A stretch of 64,000 nt of DNA from Anaeramoeba ignava (taxonomy: Eukaryota; Metamonada; Anaeramoebidae): positions 124,001 through 188,000 of the forward strand of contig JAPDFW010000080.1 of NCBI GenBank assembly GCA_028826165.1. The letters run 5' to 3'. Position numbers and translations under genes: made by a program. The notes under the pieces are model-generated. The model worked only from the letters and a program-made list of their open reading frames with translations, ran no database searches and was not told the DNA's origin. Of the stretch, positions 44,018 through 54,994 are shown in pieces. Within the stretch, counting starts at the first letter, position 1. Each line of letters begins with the position of its first letter.

Positions 44018-45828
44018 TTAAAGAAGATCTTCATTTTCTTTTAAAAATTCAATTAATTTTGTTAAAGCTTTTGAACGATGAGAAATAGAATTTTTAACTT
44101 CACTTGGTAATTCAGCATAAGTTTTATCAAAACCATCAGGTTGAAAAATAGGATCCTAAAAAGAAAAAAAAATATTTATATTATTTTGAATTATTTTGGA
44201 TTATTTTGAATTATTTTAAATTATTTTGGATTTATTTTGAATTATTTTGATTTATTTTGAATTATTTTGAATTATTTTGAATTATTTTGAATTATTTTGA
44301 ATTTATTTTGAATTATTTTGAATTATTTTGGATTATTTTGGATTATTTTGGAATTATTTAGAATTATTTGGATTTATTTTGGAATTATTTTGAATTATTT
44401 TGTATTATTTTGAATTTATTTTGAATTATTTTGAATTTATTTTGGATTATTTTGGATTTATTTTGAATTATTTTGAATTATTTTGGATTATTTTGGATTA
44501 TTTTGGATTATTTTGAATTTATTTTGGATTTATTTTGAATTATTTTGAATTTATTTTGAATTTATTTTGGATTATTTTGTATTATTTTGAATTTATTTTG
44601 GATTATTTTGAATTTATTTTGGATTTATTTTGAATTTATTTTGAATTTATTTACCCATCCAAAATTATTTGGACCTCTTGCTGGTACAATTTTTCCATTG
44701 GTTTTTCCAATAAATAATTTTGGTTCATAATCCTTTCCTTGACAAAATCCAAAAATACATTGTGCATATGCACTTTTATCTTCATAAGCTGCTAATAAAT
44801 TATTTAATCCTTGATGTCCAATTGATGTTAAAAACCATTTTCTACAAATAAAATTATTTATTGATTATTTATTGATTAATTATTGATTAATTATTATTGA
44901 TTAATTATTGATTAATTATTTATTAATTATTGAATAATTATTGATTAATTATTGATTAGTTATTGATTATTTATTGATTATTTATTGATTAATTATTGAT
45001 TAGTTATTGATTATTTATTGATTATTTATTGATTAATTATTGATTAGTTATTGATTATTTATTGATTAATTATTGATTAATTATTGATTAATTATTTATT
45101 AATTATTGAATAATTATTGATTAATTATTGATTAGTTATTGATTATTTATTGATTATTTATTGATTAATTATTGATTAGTTATTGATTATTTATTGATTA
45201 ATTATTGATTAATTATTGATTAATTATTGATTAATTATTGATTATTATTGAATAATTATTGATTAGTTATTGATTATTTATTGATTAATTATTGATTAAT
45301 TATTAATTATTGGATTTTGGATTGTTGAATTATAATTTTTGGATTTATTGATTTTTAAATACATATAAGGACCAGGAAGACCATTTAAAGCATTATAACA
45401 AAGAGAAGTATCTTCACAAATAACAGGAGAAGTAGCTTTTTCAGCAGCTAAAGAACATTTTTCTTTTGCGATATCTACAGGATCACCTTGAAATTCAGGA
45501 AGATCAAGATCAAGAACTTCAGCTTCAATTGGAACATTTTGCATTTCCAAAATCTTATTAACTTCTTTTGCTTTGTTTTTATTACCTTTTATTTTAATTT
45601 TAATTATAATTTTAATTTTTTAATTTTAATTTTAATTTAAATTTTAATTTTAATTTAAATTTTGATTTTAATTTTAATTTTAATTTTAATTATAATTTTA
45701 ATTTTGATTTTAAATTTTAATTTTAATTTTAATTTTAATTTTAATTTTATAAATGAATTTTAATTTTAATTTTAATTTTTTAATTGTTTCAAACCTGTTA
45801 CAAAAAGAATTTTTTTCTTTTGATTCAT
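44018..45828 (-). CDS. ITPA: Inosine triphosphate pyrophosphatase (ITPA/HAM1)
   Basis: Four exons, 45828-45795, 45585-45363, 44841-44655 and 44155-44018, give 193 residues, the normal length. The N-terminal [14 protein letters not shown] (exon 1/2 join) is the nucleotide-binding signature; [21 protein letters not shown] is completed at the exon 2/3 join; then [34 protein letters not shown] across the exon 3/4 join, and FAKTYAEL-like [10 protein letters not shown] with SHRSKAL. The enzyme hydrolyses ITP, dITP and XTP to monophosphates and PPi, clearing deaminated purines from the nucleotide pool. All conserved residues are present. Start codon lies 80 bp from that of the divergent CDC50 gene. 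Confidence 0.96.
44156..44654 (-). repeat. ITPA intron 3, TTATTTTGAA/TTATTTTGGA repeat
   Basis: About 45 units of 10-11 bp, TTATTTTGAA, TTATTTTGGA and TTTATTTTGAA. Confidence 0.9.
44842..45362 (-). repeat. ITPA intron 2, TTATTGATTAA repeat with about 100-bp higher-order pattern
   Basis: Units TTATTGATTAA, TTATTGATTAG and TTATTGATTAT. The order of variants recurs in blocks, for instance the series around AATTATTGAATAATTATTG appears near 44930, 45105 and 45245, showing duplication of longer segments. Confidence 0.85.
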
Positions 45829-45908
45829 TTAAATTAGAAAAAAAAAATGAAAAAAAAATTTAAAAAAATTTTTCATTTTTTTTTTTTAATTTTTTTTTTA
45901 ATTAATAA
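45829..45908. promoter_or_regulatory. 80-bp bidirectional promoter between ITPA and CDC50
   Basis: Everything needed to start both genes lies in 80 bp. It contains AAAAAAATGAAAAAAAA facing the leftward ITPA gene and TTTTTCATTTTTTTTTTT facing the rightward CDC50 gene, one copy per direction of the T-CAT element found before other genes. Confidence 0.55.
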
Positions 45909-47931
45909 ATGGAACATCCAAACAAACCTAAAAATAGCGCATTTAAACAACAAAGACTAAAGGCTTGGCAACCAATTTTAACACCACGTCCAGTAATAAC
46001 CACATTTTTTATAGTAGGAGCAGTATTTGTTATAATTGGAGTTGCACTTACTGTTTCAACAAACAAAGTCAAAGAATCAAAAATTGAATATACAGATTGC
46101 CCCCTAAACTCAACTTGCACAAAATCCATCGGTAATTTAGGGATTTTAATTTTAATTTTGATTTTAATTTTATAAATGAATTTTAATTTTAATTTTAATT
46201 TTAATTTTAATTATAATTTTAATTTTAATTTTAATTTTAATTATAATTTTAATTTTAATTTTATTTTTAAATTTTAATTATAATTTTAATTTTAATTTTA
46301 ATTTTAATTTTAATTTTAATTTTAATTTTAATTTTAATTTTAATTTTAATTTTAATTTTAATTTTAATTTTAATTTTAATTTTAATTTTAATTTTAAATT
46401 TAAATTTTAATTTTAATTTTAATTTTAATTTTGATTTTAATTTTAATTTTAATTTTGATTTTAATTTTAATTTTAATTTTAATTTTAATTTTAATTTTAA
46501 TTTTAAATTTAAATTTAATTTTGATTTTAATTTTGATTTTAATTTTATAAATGAATTTTAATTTTAATTTTAATTTTAATTTTAATTTTAATTTTAATTT
46601 TAATTTTAATTTTAATTTTAATTTTAATTTTAATTTTATAAATGAATTTTAATTTTAATTTTGATTTTATTAGAAATTTCTGACAAACTTTCAAGTCCAG
46701 TTTATATGTATTATCAACTCACAAACTATCATCAAAATCATAGAAGATATGTTAAATCTCGTTCTGATAAGCAATTAAGAGGTGAAAAGGTCTCTTTTAA
46801 AGATTTGGAGATTTGCAAACCTCGTCGTTCTTTAGATGATTCTAGTTCTCCTGATAAAATTTATATTCCTTGTGGTTTGATTGCTTATTCAAAATTTACT
46901 GGTAATTAAAATTTAATTTAAAATTTACAATTTACAATTTACCATTTATAACTTTTGATTTATAACAAAAATAAATATTACTTTTTATTAGATATATTTG
47001 AATTAGGTGATGGAGCATCAAATTTTACTTTATCTAAAGGTGATATTGCATGGAATTCAGATGTTACGAAAAAATTTCAAGTAAATTTAAATTTTAAATT
47101 AAATTCAAATTTTAAACTAAATTCAAATTTTAAATTAAATTCAAATTTTAAATTAAATTCAAATTTTAAATTAAATTCAAATTTTAAATTAAATTCAAAT
47201 TTTAAATTAAATTCAAATTTTAAATTAAATTCAAATTTTAAATTAAATTCAAATTTTAAATTAAATACAAATTTTAAACTAAATTCAAATTTTAAATTAA
47301 ATTCAAATTTTAAATTAAATTCAAATTTTAAATTAAATACAAATTTTAAATTAAATTCAAATTTTAAATTAAATTCAAATTTTAAACTTGAAAAAGAATC
47401 CTAATCCATTTCCTGTAGGAATTGAAATCCAAAGAAATTTCGAAGATCCTGATTTTGTAAATTGGATGAGAGTGGCTGCTCTTCCAACTTTCAGAAAACT
47501 TTATGCAAAAATTGATCAAGATATTGAAAAAGGAACATATAATTTATATATTAATAACAGTAAATATTCTTAAACATGAAATGAAATGAAATGAAATTTA
47601 AAAATATTCTTAAACATGAAATTAAATGAAACTAAATTTAAAAATATTCTTAAACATGAAATGAAATGAAATGAAATTTAATTAAATTTAACTTTTATTC
47701 CCTTTTTTTTTGTTTTTTTTTGAAATAGCATATGAAGTTAGTTCTTTTGATGGAACAAAAACAATTATTTTAACAACTACTTCATGGGCTGGTGGTAAAA
47801 ATATATTTCTTGGATCTGCTTATCTTGCTTTGGGATCATTTATAATTGGAATTGGAATATTTTGTTTAATTACTCATTTAGTTGCTCCAAGAAAACTTGC
47901 AGATACAACTTATCTTCCTTGGAAATCTTAA
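45909..47931 (+). CDS. CDC50/LEM3 family, P4-ATPase flippase beta subunit (TMEM30-like)
   Basis: Five exons, 45909-46131, 46674-46901, 46992-47080, 47397-47559 and 47729-47931, give 301 residues. A cytosolic N-terminus with KPKNSAFKQQRLKAWQP and a first helix (about 28-50) are followed by the luminal domain: VYMYYQLTNYHQNHRRYVKS, SDKQLRG, C-x-P pairs, IPCGLIA, WMRVAALPTFRKLY, and YEVSSFDGTK, then a second helix (about 252-275). These are the standard CDC50 blocks. The protein escorts P4-ATPases out of the ER and is needed for phospholipid flipping. Cys residues for the luminal disulfides are present near 63, 68, 112 and 127. Luminal part is shorter than in animals (301 versus about 360 residues). 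Confidence 0.95.
46132..46673 (+). repeat. CDC50 intron 1, (TTTTAA)n with TTTATAAATGAATTTTAA insertions
   Basis: A 542-bp intron of TTTTAA hexamers with three insertions of TTTATAAATGAATTTTAA near 46170, 46545 and 46635. Donor GTAATT, acceptor ATTAG. Confidence 0.9.
47081..47396 (+). repeat. CDC50 intron 3, 18-bp TTTTAAATTAAATTCAAA repeat
   Basis: About 16 copies of the 18-mer, open in all of its length in one frame (Asn-Phe-Lys-Leu-Asn-Ser). Because 18 is a multiple of three and no stop occurs, unspliced RNA would read through into a neutral repeat. Flanking exons join exactly without it and match the family, so it is intronic. Confidence 0.88.
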
Positions 47932-48166
47932 AAGGAAAAACTTTTATTTTTTTTTCTTAATTTTTTTTTTCTTAATCCTTTTTTCTTTTCAATTTGAAAT
48001 TTTTTTTTTTTGATTATTTTTCATTCAAATTTTTAATTTTAAAAAGTCTTTCTCTTTCTTTTTCTTTCTTTCCTTTTTTAATTGAAATAAAAAATTAACA
48101 AAAAAAAAAGAAAGAATTTTGTTTTTGTTTTTGTTTTTGTTGTTTCGTAAATGATAAAAAAAAAAT

Positions 48167-51100
48167 TTAATTCATAATTTGAGTTTTTGATTTTGAAAGA
48201 GTTTTTGGTTTTTCTTTTTTTGAATCTTTTTTTGAGTCTTTTTTTGAATCTTTTTCTGAAGGATTTGGTGTTACTATAGGATCCATTGTAAGATTTTTTT
48301 TAACAAGACGTTTATATTTTGTTTTAGTTTTTTGTTGAGATTTTGTTCTTGCAATTGGAGTTTTTGTGTTTTTTGATTGTAATTTTGATTGAGATTTTGA
48401 TTGTAATTTTGATTGAGATTTTGATTCTTGTTTTTTTTGAGGAGATTCTGTTGTTAAATCAACAGAAGAATCCTGTTTATTTTCATTTGATTTTTCATTT
48501 AATTTTTCATTTGATTTTTCATTTGATTTTTCTTTTTGTTTTGGATCAATAACTTCTTCTTTTTCTTTGATTTTTGGAGAGTAAATTTTTGCTGCATGTG
48601 CATGAATTTTCTTTTTTGATTTTTCGTTTGTTTTTTGTCGTGTTACTGTTGCTTCAACGATTGAATAAGGTTTTTTTTTATCACTATTTTTAGTTTGATC
48701 TTTTAAATCACTTGATTTATTAATTTCTTTTCCTTTTCCTTTTTTTTGGAGAATTCGAATTTCATATTTGCAATTTTTTTTAACAAAATCTTCAAATTTC
48801 ATAAATCCTCCACCAACACGAACAACAACAAAACCTAATGAAATTATTTTTTTTGAATGAATTTTTTTTTTAAATGGAATTATTTTTAACATGAATTATT
48901 TTTTAAATGAATTATTTTTTTTGAATGAATTATTTTTTTTGAATGGAATTATTTTTTTTTGAATAGAATTATTTTTGAATAGAATTATTTTTGAATGAAT
49001 TATTTTTTTTGAATAGAATTATTTTTGAATAGAATTATTTTTTTGAATAGAATTATTTTTTTTTGAATAGAATTATTTTAGAATGAATTATTTTTTTTGA
49101 ATAGAATTATTTTTTTTTGAATGAATTATTTTTTTTGAATAGAATTATTTTTTTAAATGGAATTATTTTTAAATGAATTATTTTTTTTGAATAGAATTAT
49201 TTTTTTTTAAATGAATTATTTTTTTTGAAATGTATTATTTTTGAATGAATTATTTTTTTAAATGAATAGAATTATTTTTGAATGGAATTATTTTTTTTGA
49301 ATGAATTATTTTTTTTTAAATGAATTATTTTTTTTAAATGAATTATTTTTTTAAATGAATTATTTTTTAAATGAATTATTTTTGAATGAATTATTTTTGA
49401 ATGAATTATTTTTTAAATGAATTATTTTTTTAAATGAAATGTTTGAATTCCTTTTTTTTTCAATTAAGTTTACCTTCAAGTATTCGAAGTGAAATTTTTC
49501 TTGTTCCGAAAATATAAAGTGAATCTAATTTATCTGGATTAAATTTTAATTCTTTTACATTAAAGGGAACATTATATTTTTTCAAAACATTTTTAACTTT
49601 TAATGCAATAACTTTGGATATATTCTTTGAAATCAAAGAAGGGTCTTTTTCAGGAATAAAAATTGCTATTTTTTTTTGAAATTTGAAATTTGAATTTAAA
49701 ATTTGATTTGAATTTAAAAATTTGATTTGAAATCTGAAATTTGATTTAAAATACATTTTGGATCACTTAATTCACCATAACCATTTGCATTATGAGCATG
49801 AACAGCTAAAGAATAAGATTTTCCACTTTCAAATTGTTCCAAAGAAATAAAATGCTCGAGAGTCTCAATAGATTTTGAATTATCAACAAGAACCTCATAT
49901 TTATCAATAGGCAATCCATTATCAAAAGGAGGATCCCATTTTGCAATTAATTGTTGTAATTTAAGAAACTTGATTTTATCAGGAACACCAGTTTCAAGAT
50001 GAAAATCCAACAAGTCACACCAATCTCCAACAACAAGCTCATTGATGCATCTGACACGAGCAGAATAAAACAGGCGGGGATTGAGATCACTGAATTTAAA
50101 CTCGGTATTTTCTGTCGAAATAATTTTCGGTTGGACGTTTGTTGATTGCTCCTTCTCATTCATTTCAATTTCATAAGAAATAATTTTAAGTCTTCTTTTT
50201 GAAGGAGGAAACCAACTCAAAATGATCTCCTGATTTTTCTGTGTGGTTTTGAGATTTCTGACTAGTCCTGGATAACCATTTAATGTTTTATTTTCCTGTA
50301 AGTTACTCCAATTCCCAAATCCCACAGAATTATGAGCTCTTATTTTGAGCGAGTATTTCTTATTCATTTGAAGTTTCTCAAAATTGTATTTAAGTTCGCT
50401 TGTTGATAACGGTTCTTTTTCACCAGAAAATTCGATTTGATAAAAATCGATTGGTGATCCGTTATCATTTGGAGCTTCCCATTTGAAATCCAAATTTTGA
50501 TATCCTTGAGTGCAGGAAATTGACTTGATAACTCCTGGAATTCCAAGAAATGTTGAGTATGTTTTTGGTTCACTCCAATCGGCAAATCCCTTTTGATTTT
50601 TGGCACGAATTCTGATCTCGTAGTTTTTCCCTGACTCAAGTCCATCAATAACAGCTTCAATTTGGCTGCCTTTTTCACCACTGATTTCCTTTACTATTTT
50701 CCCATTTACTTCAATGTGATATCCTTCTATTTCTGCACCACAATCACTCGGCTGTTCCCATGATAATTTCAAATGGTTTATTCCTTCATCTGTGCAATTT
50801 ATGTTTTGTATTTTTTCAGGGACTTTTGTGAGTGTTTTAAATTCAACAGGATCGCTCCATTCACCAGCTCCATTTTGGTTGTTTGCGCGAATAGATACCT
50901 TGTATGATTTACCAGGCGAGAGGGAATCAAGTGTTATTTGAGGAACAAAGGATGTGAATATTTGATTTTGATTTTGATTTTCAATTAAATTTTCATTTGA
51001 ATTTAATTTCCCCATTTCTTCCATCTTGATCTCATAAAATTTTATTGTTTCTCCTTGATTTTGTGGTTCTTTCCATTGCAAATCAACAGAATTTTCATGT

Positions 51101-54100
51101 ACATTTTTTTCAATATCACAAACTTTTGATGGAACCCCTGAAATTGTTTTAAAAGTAAATGATTGACTCCAATCAGAAAAACCACTTTCATTCGCAGCAC
51201 GAACACGGATTGTATGTTCGGATCCTTGTGACAAGCCTGAAAACAAAGAAGAATTAATAGAAGATTGGAGAACTTTTCCGTCAAATTCAACTTCATATAA
51301 TTTAATTTGAGATCCTTTATTTGTTGGCGGATCCCAATCAAACTGGAGACTTTGAGGAAAGGGGGTGCATCGAATGGGATTTACTGGATAAGGTGGTTCG
51401 TCAACGACGAATATGTCTTTGGGCTTTGACCATTGACCGAATGCAGAAGGATTATCTGATTTTGCGCGGATTCTGATGGAATGATTTCCGGGAGATAATG
51501 TCCCTAATTCCTTGCGTGGATTTTTCACTTCATCGATTATTTTCCCATCAACTTCAACTTGGTAGCTTGAGACCGTTATTCCCCCTGTTTCGGGTACGGC
51601 CCAGCTCACCTCAAACCCTTCCTTTGTTGGCGAAACCTCGATTCCTTCCACTATTCCTGGAGCATCTGCATCTGTTTTGAATGTTTGCTCTTCGCTCCAT
51701 TCTCCATATCCAAGCGCGTTTTTTGCACGCACTCTCACACGGAATTCAGTTCCGCCAGGAAGATCCCCAATTTGTGTAAAAGGGGTTTGTGTTTCTTGAG
51801 AAATTTTTCCGTTGATTTCAATTTGATATCCTTCAATTCGGATATTTTTTTCATTTTGCGGCTCCTTCCAATCCAAATTTAATTCGTGTTGTTTCGCAAA
51901 ACAATTGATTTCTTTGATTTGATTTGGAGCGGTTCCTTCTGTTGTTATGTGAATAAAATCGCTCCATTCTCCATAACCTACTTGGTTTTTGGCGCGAACT
52001 TGAATATGATAAATTTCATTGGGAATCAATTTGTCTAAAACTATTGATGGGTTGGTGCATTTTATCTGATAAGGTTCTTTACCAGGAGCATATACTTGTA
52101 CTTCATACCCCTCTATTGAGGATCCTCGATTATCGGGAACATCCCATGCTAATCCGAGTGTTGTTGATTTTTTTTCGGCACATTTTAAATTTTTAATTTT
52201 TTCAGGAACTAATTTTTTTTTTAAAGAAATTTTATATAATTTTTATATAATCTTCTTTTTAACTTTTTTTTTCTTTTGGAATAATTTACCTTCCTTCTTT
52301 TCTTCTGGCTTTTTTTTTTTGTTAGAATTTTTAAAAAATAAAAAATTTTTTTCATTATTTTTTTTCATCCAATTTAAATATCTAAAAAAAACTAATAAAT
52401 GAGCATATATAACATACATTAAGTTGTTCATAATTTTTAAAATATGAGAGATATGTTATCACAGAAAGTTTATCAGGTTCTATCAGCATATCTGCAGGAT
52501 CAAGTAGTTGAGGGATATTTAAAACTTCATTTGCTTTTTGGAATGCAAGTTCAAGAATTTTTTCTGGTTGTGACTTAAATAAAGCAATAAAAAAAATGGA
52601 AATATATTTTGTGAATTTAGTTGATGATTTAAAAGTGAAAAAAAATTTTTTTTCAAAAATACTTTATCAAGTTCACTAATATTAATAGTTCCTGGTTTTA
52701 ATTTATTTATTAATTCACATAATGCTATTCCATCTTTAAGACTATAATTTTAATAATTTTAATAATTTTAATAATTTTTATAATTTTAATAATTTTAATA
52801 ATTTTAATAATTTTAATAATTTTTATAATTTTAATAATTTTAATAATTTTTATAAAAGAAATTGATACCTTGTTGTTAAGCTATCAATTCTAATTCCAGT
52901 GGATTCAAGTTTATTTCTTAACCAATCAAGAAGTATATCTTGAATTGATTTTGTTTTTTCATCATTTTCCGAAGAAATATGATATCTACGAATTAAAATC
53001 CAAATCAATCCAAGTGTTATCTTTAAATTTTGATCAACAAGATCTTTAAAATTATTTTAATTTTAATTTTAATTTTAATTTTAAATTTATAAATGAATTT
53101 TAATTTTAATTTTAATTTTATAAATGAATTTTAATTTTAATTTTAATTTTATAAATGAATTTTAATTTTAATTTTAATTTTAATTTTAATTTTAATTTTA
53201 ATTTTAATTTTAATTTTAATTTTAATTTTAATTTTAATTTTATAAATGAATTTTAGTTTTAATTTTAATTTTAATTTTAATTTTAATTTTATAAATGAAT
53301 TTTAATTTTAAATTCAATTTTAATTACCTTGACTTCCTATATTTACTAATTCCATCGAATTTTTTGGTTTTACTTCTTCTATAAAATTTAATGCAATATT
53401 GCAATTAGAAATTTTTTGAATTTTTAAACTTGGTTTTTGTGCTATTTTTTGTCTGCAATTTTTTCCGGAAAGTAATTCTACTAAATGAAGAAGACGAACT
53501 CCATCAGAAAAATCTCTTCTTATATTATTAATTGATAAACTTCTTTTTTTTAGATAAGTATTACACCATCTTGTAAAGGTCTTGAATTTTAAGTTGAATT
53601 AAAATTAAAATTGAAATTAAAATTGAATTTAAAATTAAAATTAAAATTGAAATTGAAATTAAATTTTAATTTAAAATTGAAATTGAAATTGAAATTGAAA
53701 TTAAAATTGAATTTAAAATTGAATTTAAAATTGAATTTAAAATTGAAATTAAAATTGAAATTAAAATTGAATTTAAAATTGAAATTGAAATTAAAATTGA
53801 AATTAAAATTGAAATTAAAATTGAAATTAAAATTAAAATTAAAATTGGAATTAAAATTGAATTTGAAATTGAAATTAAAATTGAATTTAAAATTGAATTT
53901 AAAATTGAAATTAAAATTAAAATTGAATTTGAAATTGAATTTAAAATTAAAATTTGAATTTAAAATTGAATTTGAAATTGAATTTAAAATTAAAATTTGA
54001 ATTTAAAATTGAAATTTGAAATTGAAATTTGAAATTGAAATTGAAATTGAATTTGAAATTGAAATTGAATTTGAAATTGAAATTGAAATTAAAATTGAAA

Positions 54101-54706
54101 TTAAAATTGAAATTAAAATTGAAATTGAAATTAAAATTAAAATTAAAATTTAAATTAAAATTGAAATTAAAATTGAAATTGAATTTGAAATTGAAATTAA
54201 AATTAAAATTAAAATTGAATTTGAATTTGAAATTGAAATTGGAATTGAAATTAAAATTAAAATTGAATTTGAAATTAAAATTAAAATTAAAATTTAATTT
54301 GAATTTAAAATTGAATTTGAATTTAAAATTAAATTTGAATTTAAAATTTGAATTTGAAATTGAATTTAAAATTGAAATTGAATGGAATTTTAATTTTGGA
54401 TTGTTGATAGAAATGTATCATTTTTTAAAACATTTTCTTGTAAAAAGTTTTGTAAATGTAAAATTAAATAAAATTCTTTTTTTTTTAAAAAAAACTTGTG
54501 AAAAAAATAAATTAAGAACAAACACAAAGCTTCATAAATTAACGATTTTAATTGATCAAAAAAAAAAACAAAAATTCAAAAAAAAAAAAATTACAACGTT
54601 TTACTTTCATTTGAGTTCTAATCCATTGAGGAAGTTTATTTTCATCTTGAACATCATAAATATCTGTCATTTGTATTTTTTGTGTTTTTTGTATTGTTTT
54701 TTGCAT
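48167..54706 (-). CDS. Actin-microtubule linker: CH-CH actin-binding domain, nine FN3 repeats, GAS2 (GAR) domain
   Basis: Exons 54706-54605, 53580-53328, 53043-52869, 52741-52663, 52573-52418, probably a 19-nt microexon 52308-52290, 52208-49755, 49665-49474, 48834-48167; about 1365 residues. CH1 (30-135): TFTRWCNTYLKKR, FSDGVRLLHLVELLSGK. CH2 (140-250): LLDWLRNKL, LKDGIALCELINKLKPG, NIPQLLDPADML. Residues about 265-1075 are nine fibronectin III domains, each with W-x-x-P, an IRIRAKN-type strand and a GYGEWS-type turn. A GAR domain follows at 1085-1165, with VVVRVGGGFMKFEDFVKKN formed across an exon join. The tail is basic Lys/Ser repeat. Tandem CH domains bind F-actin and GAR binds microtubules. 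The microexon is the one join I cannot prove; an exon about 52320-52395 has the wrong phase. Confidence 0.85.
48835..49473 (-). repeat. Intron 8 of CH/FN3/GAS2 gene, GAATTATTTTTTTTGAATA repeat
   Basis: Units of GAATTATTTTT with linkers GAATA, GAAT, AAAT and variable T-run length (5-9). The T-run length variation suggests slippage. It splits the GAR domain. Confidence 0.85.
53044..53327 (-). repeat. Intron 2 of CH/FN3/GAS2 gene, (TTTTAA)n with TTTATAAATGAATTTTAA insertions
   Basis: Same composite pattern as in CDC50 intron 1, with five copies of TTTATAAATGAATTTTAA on the plus strand. Here the host gene is on the minus strand, so the element lies in opposite orientation to transcription. Confidence 0.88.
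53581..54604 (-). repeat. Intron 1 of CH/FN3/GAS2 gene, TTGAAATTAAAA/TTGAATTTAAAA repeat
   Basis: About 800 bp (53590-54390) of AAATTG/AAATTA hexamers in 6- and 12-bp units. It opens long Lys-Leu frames on the plus strand, which are artefacts. The final 200 bp toward exon 1 are unique AT-rich sequence. Confidence 0.9.
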
Positions 54707-54994
54707 TATTTTTTGTAATTAGAAAAAAATTGAAATGATAATAATAATAATAAAAATAAAAATAAAAAAGAAAAAAGAAAAAGGAAAAATTAAAAAAAAA
54801 AAAATAAGAAAAAATAAAGATTGTTTTCTCAAGATCATTTTTTATTTTTGATTTTTTATTTTTTCCTTTTCATTTTTTTCTTTTTTTCTTTATTCTTTAT
54901 CTTTTTTTTTTTAAAGAAATCAAATCAAATTTCAATTTAAAATCAAATTAAAATCAAATTAAAATTAAATAAAATTAAAATTAAAATTAAAAAA

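Noticed and set aside
46955-47404. Open frame with (NFKLNS)n as a possible CDC50 insertion
   Set aside because: Donor GTAAAT after TKKFQ and an AG before NPNPF join conserved CDC50 blocks; the 18-bp repeat is intronic.
49498-51882. Short plus-strand frames across the FN3 exon
   Set aside because: Shadow frames of the long minus-strand FN3 exon; no domain or start context.
52243-52431. Lys-rich frame as an ordinary exon of the CH/FN3/GAS2 gene
   Set aside because: Its phase does not fit the preceding CH2 exon unless a 22-bp intron is assumed, shorter than any other intron here (shortest other is 58 bp).
53611-54718. Two long Lys-Leu frames on the plus strand
   Set aside because: They lie antisense in a repeat intron of the CH/FN3/GAS2 gene; composition is that of the hexamer repeat.
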